Shown here piece after piece: positions 52,085 to 60,068 of a stretch of 60,068 nt of DNA (within the stretch, counting starts at the first letter, position 1; every line of letters begins with the position of its first letter). The stretch is from contig NZ_VUNI01000020.1 in NCBI RefSeq assembly GCF_009695765.1, positions 1-60,068 of the forward strand, written 5' to 3'. Below the pieces are notes generated by a model that saw only the letters and a list, made by a program, of their open reading frames with translations, made no database searches and was not told the DNA's origin. Both the position numbers and the translations under genes were made by a program. The stretch is from Roseburia porci. Its GTDB lineage: Bacteria; Bacillota; Clostridia; Lachnospirales; Lachnospiraceae.

Positions 52085-53392
52085 ATGTATAAACAGTTAT
52101 CACAGTTACTTATGTATGGAGATCTGGATCAGGATGGAATCCTGTATCAGCTTGGAGAGATTTTTCACCGCTACGACAAGGGTGATTATGATAGAATGGA
52201 GCTTGTGCGTGACATTAATACACAGATCAAGCATTTACTGAAGGTGGCAACCGATTATGGATTTGATGATAATCTCTGGCACAATTATCTGACGTTTTTC
52301 CTTATGATGAGCGAGAACCCGTTCAGCATGACCTGTGAAAAAGTCGGCGCCAGCGAAGGAACCGTAAATCTTCTTGTGGAGAACGATTTTCGCATTTTCA
52401 AATCCCTGTTTGACTATGATTTTTCAAAGATTGAGAAGGATCTTGGGATCGACTGCTTCAGCCGTATCTCCAATTATCATGCGATCAGCAAAAAGGATCT
52501 GATGTACAACAAAAACGTCAGTGAGAAGGTGCGCGCACTCAGTAAAAAACTGGAAAACACCACAACAGAACAGGAATTTTTCGATGTTGTAACCGGATTC
52601 TATAAGGATTACGGCGTTGGAATGTTCGGACTTAACAAGGCATTTCGTATCGAGGAGAACCCGGCTGGCGGCGTAATCTTCCGCCCGATCAACAATATGG
52701 ATCAGGTAATGCTGGATGATCTGGTTGGATACGAGATCCAGAAGAAGAAGCTGGTGGACAATACAGAAGCATTTGTACAGGGCAGAAAAGCCAACAACTG
52801 TCTGCTGTTTGGTGACAGTGGTACTGGAAAATCTACAAGTATCAAGGCAATCGTCAACCAGTATTATGATCAGGGTCTGCGTATGATCGAGATTTACAAA
52901 CATCAGTTTAAAGATCTTTCCAGAGTCATCGCAGACATCAAAAACCGGAATTACCGGTTCATTATCTATATGGATGATCTTTCTTTTGAAGAATTTGAGA
53001 TCGAATACAAATTCTTAAAGGCAGTCATCGAAGGTGGTGTAGAGACGAAACCGGAAAATATTCTGATCTATGCAACTTCAAACCGTCGTCACCTGATCAA
53101 GGAATCATGGAATGACAGAAACGATATGGAACACGAGAATGACAGACACCATTCCGATACGGTAGAAGAGAAGCTTTCTCTGGTAAACCGTTTTGGTGTT
53201 ACAATCAATTACTCAAAACCGACGCAGAAGGAGTATTTTGACATTGTATTAAATCTTGCAAGAAAACAGGGAATCACAATGTCGGATGATGAACTTCGCG
53301 CAGAAGCAAATAAATGGGAACTCAGCCATGGTGGAATTTCCGGACGTACTGCCCAGCAGTTTGTCAATTATCTGGCGAGCCAGGAAATGTAG
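52085..53392 (+). CDS. DUF815 AAA-type ATPase
   Basis: 435 residues. The N-terminal ~180 residues are helical and family-specific; the ATPase follows with Walker [10 protein letters not shown] (~244), Walker [14 protein letters not shown], sensor [14 protein letters not shown] and an arginine-rich C-terminal lid. DUF815 proteins are widespread AAA+ enzymes of unknown function. AGGAGG before the ATG; its own promoter. Confidence 0.88.
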   Translation: MYKQLSQLLMYGDLDQDGILYQLGEIFHRYDKGDYDRMELVRDINTQIKHLLKVATDYGFDDNLWHNYLTFFLMMSENPFSMTCEKVGASEGTVNLLVENDFRIFKSLFDYDFSKIEKDLGIDCFSRISNYHAISKKDLMYNKNVSEKVRALSKKLENTTTEQEFFDVVTGFYKDYGVGMFGLNKAFRIEENPAGGVIFRPINNMDQVMLDDLVGYEIQKKKLVDNTEAFVQGRKANNCLLFGDSGTGKSTSIKAIVNQYYDQGLRMIEIYKHQFKDLSRVIADIKNRNYRFIIYMDDLSFEEFEIEYKFLKAVIEGGVETKPENILIYATSNRRHLIKESWNDRNDMEHENDRHHSDTVEEKLSLVNRFGVTINYSKPTQKEYFDIVLNLARKQGITMSDDELRAEANKWELSHGGISGRTAQQFVNYLASQEM

Positions 53393-53431
53393 GAAGTTTC
53401 CCTGCTTTCCCAACGGGATAAGGATGAAATT

Positions 53432-55414
53432 ATGTTATATCAGATAAGTAATGGCGCAGTCGCATTTGCGGATGATGTCATTTTACATCATATTAATTTT
53501 GAAATTCGAAATACAGAAAAGATCGCAGTTGTCGGCAGAAACGGATGTGGCAAGACCACACTTCTTAAACTGATCTCCGGAGAAGTGGATCTGGAAAAAA
53601 GAGACAGTGATGAGGATGTCTTTATTGCAAAATCCGGAAACCCTCAGATCGGATATCTCAAACAGATCGCGTTTGAAGATACAGGGATCACTCTGGAGCA
53701 GGAGATCCGTAAGGTTTTTGCACCGATGGAACTGCGTAAAAAACAGCTGGAAGCAGCTGCAAAAGAGCTTGAGACCGATCATTCGGAAGAAAAAGTAAAA
53801 GCATACACGAATATGGAAGAAAAATTCCGTGAGGATGGAGGCTATTACTTTGAAAAAGAATATGAGGTCCTGATCCGCAAATTTGGGTTTTCCGAAGAAG
53901 AACGAAAGAAACCGCTTCGGGATTTCTCCGGAGGACAGCAGACAAAGATCGCGTTTATCAAGCTGCTATTGAGTAAACCGGATATTCTTCTTCTGGACGA
54001 GCCGACCAACCATCTGGACATCACAACGATCGAATGGCTGGAGGGTTATCTGAAAAACTATCCGAAAGCAGTTGTCGTTGTATCGCATGACCGAATGTTT
54101 TTGGATCACGTGGTGGATGTGGTTTATGAGATCGAATACGGAACTGCCAAACGTTATCCGGGTGATTACACACACTTTGTGGAGCAGAAGAAGTTAGATT
54201 ATGAGAAGCAGTTAAAGGATTACAACGCACAGCAGAAAGAGATCGCACGTCTGCAGCATATGGTAGACCGTTTTAAGAACAAGCCTACGAAAGTTTCGAT
54301 GGCAAGATCAAAACAGAAAGCAATTGAGCATATGGATAAGATCGAGGCGCCGGATCGTTTTGATACCAGGACATTTCATGCCAATTTCCAGCCGGCAAAA
54401 GAGACCGGAAATGATGTGCTTATGGTAAATAATCTGGAGATCGGATACGATCATCCGCTTTCTACGGTATCGCTGGATCTGAAAAAAGGCGAAAAGCTTG
54501 GAATCTTGGGTGGAAACGGACTTGGAAAATCCACGTTCCTTAAGACGATCGTTGAGAAGATTCCACCGCTTTCCGGAGAATTCCGTTATGGAACCAATGT
54601 GCAGATCGGTTACTTTGATCAGCAGATGGCGATGTATCAGAGCGACAAGACCGTTCTGGATGATTTCTGGGATGAATTTCCGAATCTGACAGAGACAGAG
54701 GCGAGAAATGCACTTGGTGCTTTCCTTTTTACCGGGGAGGATGTGTTCAAAAACATCAATATGCTTTCCGGAGGCGAAAAGGTGCGTCTTGCGCTTTGCA
54801 AGATCTTAAAGAGAAAGCCGAATGTACTGGTACTCGATGAGCCGACCAACCATATGGACATTGTCGGAAAGGAAACGCTCGAGAGCATGCTTTCCGAGTT
54901 TGCAGGAACACTGATCTTTGTATCGCATGACCGTTATTTTGTGAAAAAGGTTGCAACAAGACTTCTGGTATTTGAAGATGGTACAACTCATCAGTATCAG
55001 TTTGGTTATGAAGAATATCAGGAAAAACTGGACAGAGAAGCTGCGAAAGAAGATTCTTCCTATAAAGGGAATCCGGTGCTTGGTGGTGCGATCAGTGTAA
55101 ATGGTGGTCAGCATGCAGCACAGAATACACAGACTGCTTCCACCGGCGGGAAAAAGGCGTACTATAATCCAGGCAAGGAACGTTCGAAGATGGAGAAGAA
55201 AGTCAAAAAGGCAGAAGAAGAACTGGCGGTAAAAGAGGCGAAGCTGGACGAACTGAAAGCGGAGCTTTTAAAACCGGAATACCAGTCCAGCTATTCAAAG
55301 CTGACAGAGATCCAGAATGAAATCGATGCGATGGAAGAAGCAATCATGGAAGATATGGAGAACTGGGAACAGTTGTCTTCGCAGCTGGAAGAACTTATGC
55401 AGGCGGAAGGATGA
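53432..55414 (+). CDS. ABC-F family ATPase (second, long form)
   Basis: 660 residues: Walker A GRNGCGKTT (~36) and GGNGLGKST (~358), signatures FSGGQQTKIAF and LSGGEKVRLAL, Walker B LLLDEPTNHLD and VLDEPTNHMD. An 'arm'/linker lies between, and a C-terminal coiled coil (~580-655, MEKKVKKAEEELAVKEAKLD) is typical of Uup/YdiF-like members. Acts on translating ribosomes or nucleic acid. Both halves are canonical, unlike the first ABC-F gene. Confidence 0.9.
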   Translation: MLYQISNGAVAFADDVILHHINFEIRNTEKIAVVGRNGCGKTTLLKLISGEVDLEKRDSDEDVFIAKSGNPQIGYLKQIAFEDTGITLEQEIRKVFAPMELRKKQLEAAAKELETDHSEEKVKAYTNMEEKFREDGGYYFEKEYEVLIRKFGFSEEERKKPLRDFSGGQQTKIAFIKLLLSKPDILLLDEPTNHLDITTIEWLEGYLKNYPKAVVVVSHDRMFLDHVVDVVYEIEYGTAKRYPGDYTHFVEQKKLDYEKQLKDYNAQQKEIARLQHMVDRFKNKPTKVSMARSKQKAIEHMDKIEAPDRFDTRTFHANFQPAKETGNDVLMVNNLEIGYDHPLSTVSLDLKKGEKLGILGGNGLGKSTFLKTIVEKIPPLSGEFRYGTNVQIGYFDQQMAMYQSDKTVLDDFWDEFPNLTETEARNALGAFLFTGEDVFKNINMLSGGEKVRLALCKILKRKPNVLVLDEPTNHMDIVGKETLESMLSEFAGTLIFVSHDRYFVKKVATRLLVFEDGTTHQYQFGYEEYQEKLDREAAKEDSSYKGNPVLGGAISVNGGQHAAQNTQTASTGGKKAYYNPGKERSKMEKKVKKAEEELAVKEAKLDELKAELLKPEYQSSYSKLTEIQNEIDAMEEAIMEDMENWEQLSSQLEELMQAEG

Positions 55415-55474
55415 TCTTATATAGCTATAGACGTTTGACCAACTCTTCCATATAAATAAGAAGAAAAAGAACAA

Positions 55475-55505
55475 AAAGGGAATCCCGCTTCTGGGATTCC
55501 CTTTT
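55475..55505 (+). terminator. Terminator of the second ABC-F gene
   Basis: AAAGGGAATCCC pairs with GGGATTCCCTTT around GCTTCT. A second short CCTGCC/GGCAGG hairpin follows at about 55521-55541. Confidence 0.85.
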
Positions 55506-55574
55506 GACGTTGCAAGGAAACCTGCCTTTTTAAGGGCAGGCTATGTCGATCTTGTTTGCATATGCTGGATAAAC

Positions 55575-55604
55575 AAAAAACAGGATATCCATCGGATATC
55601 CTGT
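55575..55604 (-). terminator. tRNA-Glu terminator
   Basis: On the minus strand, ACAGGATATCC pairs with GGATATCCTGT, followed by a run of T, just downstream of the tRNA. Confidence 0.88.
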
Positions 55605-55610
55605 TCCTAG

Positions 55611-55682
55611 CAGCTTGTAGGGGAATCGAACCCCTGATTCCGCCGTGAGAGGGCGGCGTCTTAACCGCTTGACCAACAAGCC
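55611..55682 (-). tRNA. tRNA-Glu(CTC)
   Basis: Acceptor GGCTTGT/ACAAGCT, D-arm with GGTCAAGCGGTTAAGAC, anticodon stem CCGCC/GGCGG with loop CTCTCAC giving anticodon CTC, T-arm GGGTTCGATTCCC. 72 bases without an encoded CCA. Confidence 0.93.
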
Positions 55683-55829
55683 ATGAACTTATTATAACAA
55701 GCTTTTTCAAAAATGCAAGCTTTTTTTGAAAAAAATATTTTTTTTATTGAATTCGCAAAATTCGATACAATTAGAAACAAAAATATAAAGAAAAATTAAA
55801 AAAAGGTAAAAAATGGGGGCAAAACTTTA

Positions 55830-55858
55830 TTGAAAAAGAAAAAAGATTATACTATAAT
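55830..55858 (+). promoter_or_regulatory. Promoter of the BlaI-type gene
   Basis: TTGAAA (55830-55835), 17-base spacer, TATAAT (55853-55858), in a very A-rich stretch. Confidence 0.7.
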
Positions 55859-55907
55859 GCACGTGATATAAAAATAAGAGCTTTTTTAGACATATGAGGT
55901 GGTATAA

Positions 55908-56300
55908 ATGAGTAACAATAAGGCAGCAAAAGAATTGACAAACTGTGAAAAACTGATCATGAAGGTTGTGTGGGAAGCAAAGGATGACATCTCAACACCG
56001 GATACGATTGAGCAGTTGAAAGTACGTTTTGGTAAGGAGTATGCCAGAACAACGGTGGTTACTTTTGTACAGAGACTGGTTGAGAAAGGTTATGTGACAA
56101 CCTACAGAAGGGGACGGGTTTCTTACATCCGGCCGACACAGAGTGAAGAGGAATACCGTAACCGGATGTTACAGGATACGGTGAACTTCTGGTTTGATGG
56201 TGATTGGACAGAAATGATATCTGCGCTTTGCAGTGACAGTAACCTGAATGCAGAAGAAGCAGAGAAAATCCGCGAGATCATAGATAATACAGACAGATAA
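55908..56300 (+). CDS. BlaI/MecI/CopY-family repressor
   Basis: 130 residues, penicillinase-repressor fold: winged helix with NCEKLIMKVVWEAKDDIST and ARTTVVTFVQRLVEKGYV, wing RRGRVSYIRP, C-terminal dimer helices. No BlaR1-type sensor or beta-lactamase lies beside it. ATG 55908 behind GAGGTGG. Upstream SigA promoter. Target unknown. Confidence 0.87.
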   Translation: MSNNKAAKELTNCEKLIMKVVWEAKDDISTPDTIEQLKVRFGKEYARTTVVTFVQRLVEKGYVTTYRRGRVSYIRPTQSEEEYRNRMLQDTVNFWFDGDWTEMISALCSDSNLNAEEAEKIREIIDNTDR

Positions 56301-56344
56301 TTGTTTATAAAATTAAAATTTATATAAAAATTGCACAAAAAAGT

Positions 56345-56372
56345 TTGCTATTTCAATGGATTATGGTATAAT
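56345..56372 (+). promoter_or_regulatory. Promoter of hpf
   Basis: TTGCTA (56345-56350), 16-base spacer, TATAAT (56367-56372). Confidence 0.65.
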
Positions 56373-56421
56373 AAAACCATGATATATCTGTATCAAATAA
56401 ACGGCAAAGGGGTTGGACATC

Positions 56422-56949
56422 ATGAGAATTACGATCACAGGAAAGAACATTGAATTAACAGATGGAATCAAGAAAGCAGTAGAGGACAAGCTGAGCAAGC
56501 TTGAGAAATACTTTACCCCGGACACCGATGTAAATGTTACATTGAGTGTTGAGAAGGAACGTCAGAAGATTGAAGTAACAATTCCGATGAAGGGTAACAT
56601 GATTCGTTCTGAACAGGTCAGCAATGACATGTATGTGTCCATCGATCTTGTAGAAGAGGTAATCGAGAGACAGCTTAGAAAGTACAGAACCAAGCTCGTT
56701 ACAAAGAAACAGAATGCGGAAGCATATTTCACACCGGATTTTATGGACGCTGACACAGAGGAAGAAGAAGTTAAGATCGTTCGTAGTAAGAAGTTCGGAA
56801 TCAAACCAATGTATCCGGAAGATGCATGTGTACAGATGGAATTATTAGGACATGATTTCTTTGTATTCCGTAATGCGGAGACAGATGAGGTCAATGTCGT
56901 ATATAAGAGAAAAGGAAGTACATATGGATTAATCGAGCCAGAGTGCTAG
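56422..56949 (+). CDS. hpf: Long-form ribosome hibernation promoting factor
   Basis: 175 residues. N-terminal HPF/RaiA domain (RITITGKNIELTDGIKKAV, ~1-95), linker, and the C-terminal dimerisation domain (~115-175, VRSKKFGIKPMYPEDACVQM and RRKGSTYGLIEPE-like end) of the long form, which pairs 70S ribosomes into 100S dimers in stationary phase. ATG 56422 rather than TTG 56413. Confidence 0.94.
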   Translation: MRITITGKNIELTDGIKKAVEDKLSKLEKYFTPDTDVNVTLSVEKERQKIEVTIPMKGNMIRSEQVSNDMYVSIDLVEEVIERQLRKYRTKLVTKKQNAEAYFTPDFMDADTEEEEVKIVRSKKFGIKPMYPEDACVQMELLGHDFFVFRNAETDEVNVVYKRKGSTYGLIEPEC

Positions 56950-56967
56950 AGATACACGAAAGAAGAA

Positions 56968-56996
56968 ACCGGCAGGAGGTTGCTCCTGCCGGTTTT
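56968..56996 (+). terminator. hpf terminator
   Basis: ACCGGCAGGAG pairs with CTCCTGCCGGT around GTTG, followed by TTT. Confidence 0.92.
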
Positions 56997-57038
56997 ATTG
57001 TGTAGTGCAGGGAATATTGCTGCATTACAAATTGGGGG

Positions 57039-57087
57039 TTGCATTTTATTGGAAAATGCGTATAATAAAATGTAACAAGTTTGTAAC
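57039..57087 (+). promoter_or_regulatory. NlpC/P60 gene promoter with WalR-type box
   Basis: TTGCAT (57039-57044), 16-base spacer, TATAAT (57061-57066). Directly after it TGTAAC (57071-57076), five bases, TGTAAC (57082-57087), an exact fit to the WalR (YycF) consensus TGTWAH-N5-TGTWAH. WalR controls wall hydrolases in Firmicutes. Confidence 0.7.
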
Positions 57088-57122
57088 AAATTTAAATTTT
57101 GCGAAACAATTAAGGAGAAGAA

Positions 57123-58394
57123 ATGAACAAGAAGGTAATTGCAAGACTGGCGGCAGTATTATCAGGAACTATGCTTTTGACAGTGTTTGCATATGTAAAT
57201 CAGAATCCAGATACGAATTATGACAAGAATGTTACAGCAATTGTTGCAGAGGAAGAACCGGGAACAGTTTCCGTTCAGGAGAATGAGACGAATCCGGTAA
57301 CAGCAGCAGAGGAAAATGGGGACTCCGAAGCTACTGAACAGGCACAGACAACAGAGAACTCAGAGAGTACTGAGAGTACCGAACAGTCGGAAGCAGTGGA
57401 CGGACAGGCTGTAGCAGAAGCACAGGCACAGTCGGATGACGTCGCAGCAGATGCACCGACAGAGAGTGTTGATACAGAACAGAATGAATTTGCAAATACA
57501 GCGATTGCACAGGTCGATGATTATGTAAACATCCGATCTGAGGCATCTGAGGATGGAGAGATCCTTGGAAAGCTTTATAATAACTCTATCGGAACCGTAA
57601 ACGGAGAAGAAAACGGATGGTATCAGATTACTTCCGGATCCGTAACCGGTTATGTAAAGAGCGAGTATGTTGTAGTTGGAGATGCTGCGTTGATCCAGAG
57701 CGCAGGAACCAGATACGCTACTGTGAATACAACAACATTATTTGTAAGAAGTGAGCCTACGACGGAGTCAAAGGTTATTTATATGCTTCCGGAAGGCGAT
57801 GATCTTGTAGCACTTGACGAGTCCAATGACGGATGGGTTAAAGTTTCTACAGAGGCAGGAGAAGGATATGTTTCTTCTGAATTTGTAAATATGTCTACCG
57901 TATATGTAGAAGCAGAATCCAAGGCAGAAGAGGAAGCACGTCTTGCAGCAGAAGAAGCCAAAAGAAAGGCGGCAGATGCAGCTGCTGCAGCAGTGACAGG
58001 TTCTTCTTCTAAGAGTTCCGGTTCATCCAGCAGTTCTTCATCATCTGCAAGCTCAAACGGTCAGGCAGTAGTAAGTTACGCAAGCCAGTTCCTTGGCAAT
58101 CCATATGTATATGGTGGAACCAGTCTGACAAACGGAACTGACTGTTCAGGATTTGTTATGGGAGTGTATGCACACTTTGGCGTGGGACTTTCCCATTCAT
58201 CATCATCTATGAGAAGCGCAGGTTATGGTGTCAGCGTTTCCGATATGCAGCCGGGTGATATTGTATGCTACAGCGGACATGTTGGAATTTATGCAGGCGG
58301 TGGTTCCATCATCAATGCAGCAACAGAATCTACTGGAATTACCTATACGAATGTAAATTATGCACCAATTCTTGCAGTACGCAGAATCTTCTAG
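57123..58394 (+). CDS. Secreted SH3-NlpC/P60 peptidoglycan hydrolase
   Basis: 423 residues. Signal peptide (RLAAVLSGTMLLTVFAYV), a Glu/Thr/Gln-rich spacer (~45-115), two bacterial SH3 domains (~118-183 with VNIRSEASEDGEILG; ~190-260 with LFVRSEPTTESKV), an Ala/Glu coiled coil and Ser-rich linker, then NlpC/P60 (~315-423): catalytic Cys in TDCSGFVMG, His in GHVGIY, third residue Asn in INAAT. Cuts D-Glu-to-diamino acid bonds in peptidoglycan. AAGGAG ribosome-binding site. Confidence 0.93.
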   Translation: MNKKVIARLAAVLSGTMLLTVFAYVNQNPDTNYDKNVTAIVAEEEPGTVSVQENETNPVTAAEENGDSEATEQAQTTENSESTESTEQSEAVDGQAVAEAQAQSDDVAADAPTESVDTEQNEFANTAIAQVDDYVNIRSEASEDGEILGKLYNNSIGTVNGEENGWYQITSGSVTGYVKSEYVVVGDAALIQSAGTRYATVNTTTLFVRSEPTTESKVIYMLPEGDDLVALDESNDGWVKVSTEAGEGYVSSEFVNMSTVYVEAESKAEEEARLAAEEAKRKAADAAAAAVTGSSSKSSGSSSSSSSSASSNGQAVVSYASQFLGNPYVYGGTSLTNGTDCSGFVMGVYAHFGVGLSHSSSSMRSAGYGVSVSDMQPGDIVCYSGHVGIYAGGGSIINAATESTGITYTNVNYAPILAVRRIF

Positions 58395-58421
58395 TGCTTA
58401 ACAATCGATAACTGTAATTTA

Positions 58422-58460
58422 AGAAAGAGTGTGAAAGCGGATGCTTCACACTCTTTCTTT
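58422..58460. terminator. Bidirectional terminator
   Basis: AAGAAAGAGTGTGAA pairs with TTCACACTCTTTCTT. The right arm also encodes the last codons of the convergent antiporter gene. Confidence 0.88.
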
Positions 58461-59648
58461 ATGTAAGAATTTCTGACAGGTTGCATCCATTCCGAACGCA
58501 CCTAATGGGGCTGTAATGACGATTGCCATAACCGCAACCGATAATACGATTTTTCCACAGGCTAATCCGGCTGCTAATGGAACGGAACCGATTGCGGCCT
58601 GAACCGTAGCCTTTGGTGAATAAGAGATAACACAAAACAGTTTCTCTTTCCAGGATAATCCTGTTTTAATCACGCAGAGCAATACACCGGCGGCGCGGAA
58701 TAAAAGTGCAAGGAATATCATGACAACGGCAGCAATTCCGGCATTTAACGTATAGCGGATATCAACAGCTGCACCAACAAGTACAAATAACATGACTTCG
58801 GCAGCAAGCCAGAGTTTTCCAAATTTGTCAGATAATCTTTTGGATACAAATGCAATGCTTTTCATTTTTAACACACATGCCATACTGACGACCGCAAGTA
58901 AACCGGAAACAGCGACTTTTCCTTCTAACAGCGTTTCAAGTGCAACCAGAAGAAAAGCAAATCCTAACACGATAATTACCTTTTTACTGTTTCGGACATA
59001 GTGTTTATGCGCATATGCCGTTTCAAAAAAGAGATACAGTCCGTATCCTGCGAGCGCACCTGCCAGAATTCCAAGTATAATGGAGACTGGAATATTGACA
59101 AATGCCATAACATTTGCAGTGCCGCCCTGGGCCATACTTAGGAAAGTCGTGAATAATACAATAACAAAGATATCGTCGCAGGAAGCGCCTGCCATGATCA
59201 TTTGTGGAATTCCCTTTTTGGTACCGTAGTTATTTTCCATATAAGAAACCATTCGCGGGACAACAACTGCAGGAGATACTGCACCTAAAACAGCACCCAT
59301 TACAGCAGCCTCAATTCTGGTAATTCCAAGCAGCATTGGTGCAAAGAGAATATATCCAAGAATTTCACAGGATGCCGGAACAAACGATAAAAGAATTGCA
59401 GGTCTTCCGACTTTTTTCAGGTCATTCAGATCGAGTGAGAATCCGGCTTTTAACAGGATAATAATAAGAGCCATTTTTCGAAGATCGGCAGAGATTGACA
59501 GAATTGACGGATCGAGAAGATCGAGTACATACGGTCCTAAAACGATGCCCGTGATCAACATGCCGATAATTTCCGGAAGTTTCAGACGCTGGCAGATCGC
59601 ACCCATGGACAGACCCACCAGAAAAATAAGTGATAAAGATGTTAACAT
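58446..59648 (-). CDS. CPA2-type cation:proton antiporter
   Basis: 400 residues, 11-13 membrane helices. N-terminal LKLPEIIGMLITGIVLGPYV and GAVLGAVSPAVVVP (family SP motif) and MAGASCDDIFVIVLF with the two Asp of the ion site fit the NapA/KefB-like group. No RCK/TrkA domain. Exchanges Na or K for H across the membrane. ATG 59648 behind GGAGGG; the upstream extension lies in the leader hairpin. Its last codons overlap the terminator. Confidence 0.85.
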   Translation of the reverse strand: MLTSLSLIFLVGLSMGAICQRLKLPEIIGMLITGIVLGPYVLDLLDPSILSISADLRKMALIIILLKAGFSLDLNDLKKVGRPAILLSFVPASCEILGYILFAPMLLGITRIEAAVMGAVLGAVSPAVVVPRMVSYMENNYGTKKGIPQMIMAGASCDDIFVIVLFTTFLSMAQGGTANVMAFVNIPVSIILGILAGALAGYGLYLFFETAYAHKHYVRNSKKVIIVLGFAFLLVALETLLEGKVAVSGLLAVVSMACVLKMKSIAFVSKRLSDKFGKLWLAAEVMLFVLVGAAVDIRYTLNAGIAAVVMIFLALLFRAAGVLLCVIKTGLSWKEKLFCVISYSPKATVQAAIGSVPLAAGLACGKIVLSVAVMAIVITAPLGAFGMDATCQKFLHKERV

Positions 59649-59770
59649 AGTTTTCCCTCCTTTGGACGCAAAAAAAGCTGACACTTTCTGCGACCATAAT
59701 AATCGTAGAAGTCATCAGCTCAATAAGCAGTTTAGGTTTCCCAGGGGAGAACTTCATTCCCACTTTTTAG
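59649..59770 (-). promoter_or_regulatory. Attenuator-like leader of the antiporter
   Basis: On the minus strand GCTGATGACTTCTACGA (59719-59703) pairs with TCGCAGAAAGTGTCAGC (59693-59677), then seven T, ending 20 bases before the start codon. A terminator here must be regulated. A possible 30-40 codon leader peptide (starting MKFSPGKPKLLIELM) spans it. I cannot match the region to a known cation riboswitch. Confidence 0.55.
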
Positions 59771-60068
59771 AATATACGATTTCATATTCCATGTCAATAA
59801 GGGATTTTTCACTGTTTGTTTTTCTTAGAAAATAAGAATACGGTGTACATATACAACCTTGTTATTTCAGAAAAAATAAAGTACTATGAATTTAGGCACT
59901 TTGGGAGGGAGAAGAATGTAATGGGACGATAAAAGGGGGGGAAGTTTGAAACAAACAAGCAGAGGACAGCCTAAAAATAAAGAGCATAGCAAATAAACCG
60001 CCTAAGCAGTCGGTTTTAAAAATTGAATATATACACAACACCTAATCAGGTAACAGGAACAACATCAT
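59771..60068. other. Right-end gap, no gene seen
   Basis: About 300 bases with no credible ORF. A GGGAGGGAGAAG tract occurs at 59902-59915 without a good following frame, and a CCGCCTAAGCAG...GTCGGT region near 59999. Probably the upstream region of a gene outside the window. Confidence 0.4.

Overview
The window looks like the chromosome of a Gram-positive anaerobic gut Firmicute, most likely in the Lachnospiraceae. This is an inference from gene content: moderate-to-low GC, strong AGGAGG ribosome-binding sites, the cluster ecfA1-ecfA2-ecfT-truA-rplM-rpsI, VanW-type and DUF4321 proteins, a corrinoid-activation ASKHA protein, long-form HPF and LytS/7TM-type sensing. No 16S gene or species marker is present, so the genus is left open.

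Layout. 1-15.7 kb is core genome: an MntP-like membrane protein; a corrinoid-activating ferredoxin/ASKHA protein behind a structured leader with a terminator; an ArsR/SmtB regulator; a B12-binding radical SAM protein and a DnaQ-type exonuclease; a TPR protein; a VanW protein; an AIR-synthase-like/Lrp/aminotransferase set; trmL; the ECF energising module; truA; and rplM-rpsI with an L13-type leader.

15.7-29.3 kb is an accessory island built on the 3' end of rpsI. The last 14 bp of rpsI recur at 18121-18134 and, as a 10-bp core, at 27821-27830. Both outer copies are preceded by a similar element-end sequence, so two integrated elements (integrases now missing) seem to lie in tandem. The first part is a compact array: an immunity-like protein, an MntA/HepT toxin-antitoxin pair, a 49-aa ORF with a zeta-like P-loop kinase, and a broken cysteine-cluster gene. 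Each unit is preceded by the same 14-bp extended -10 promoter, and two units by a near-identical ~59-bp terminator-promoter repeat. The second part is a 7.2-kb module (7TM sensor kinase, receiver/SARP-like regulator, 1358-aa repeat adhesin) flanked by ~480-bp direct repeats. Each repeat carries a complete type I toxin-antitoxin locus (31/39-aa toxin plus convergent antisense RNA). An Abi-type HEPN protein follows.

29.3-39.9 kb returns to core metabolism: an M20 amidohydrolase, a copper-chaperone-like HMA protein under a perfect CsoR-type operator, DUF4321, ABC-F, a lone TrpF, a methyltransferase, GlgX-type debranching enzyme, an XRE regulator, an SDR and tRNA-Pro(CGG). 40.1-48.6 kb is a complete phosphate regulon: pstSCAB-phoU, a small membrane protein, a Na/Pi cotransporter and a PhoP/PhoR pair. 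TTTTAC boxes with identical geometry lie before pstS and the cotransporter.

48.7-60 kb holds cell-wall enzymes (amidase, polysaccharide deacetylase, SH3-NlpC/P60 hydrolase with a WalR-type box), a ferredoxin divergent from a Crp/Fnr regulator, a DUF815 ATPase, a second ABC-F protein, tRNA-Glu(CTC), BlaI, HPF and a CPA2-type antiporter behind an attenuator-like leader. Start codons were re-chosen by ribosome-binding site where the longest ORF was implausible. All family names are by-eye assignments; no database search was run.
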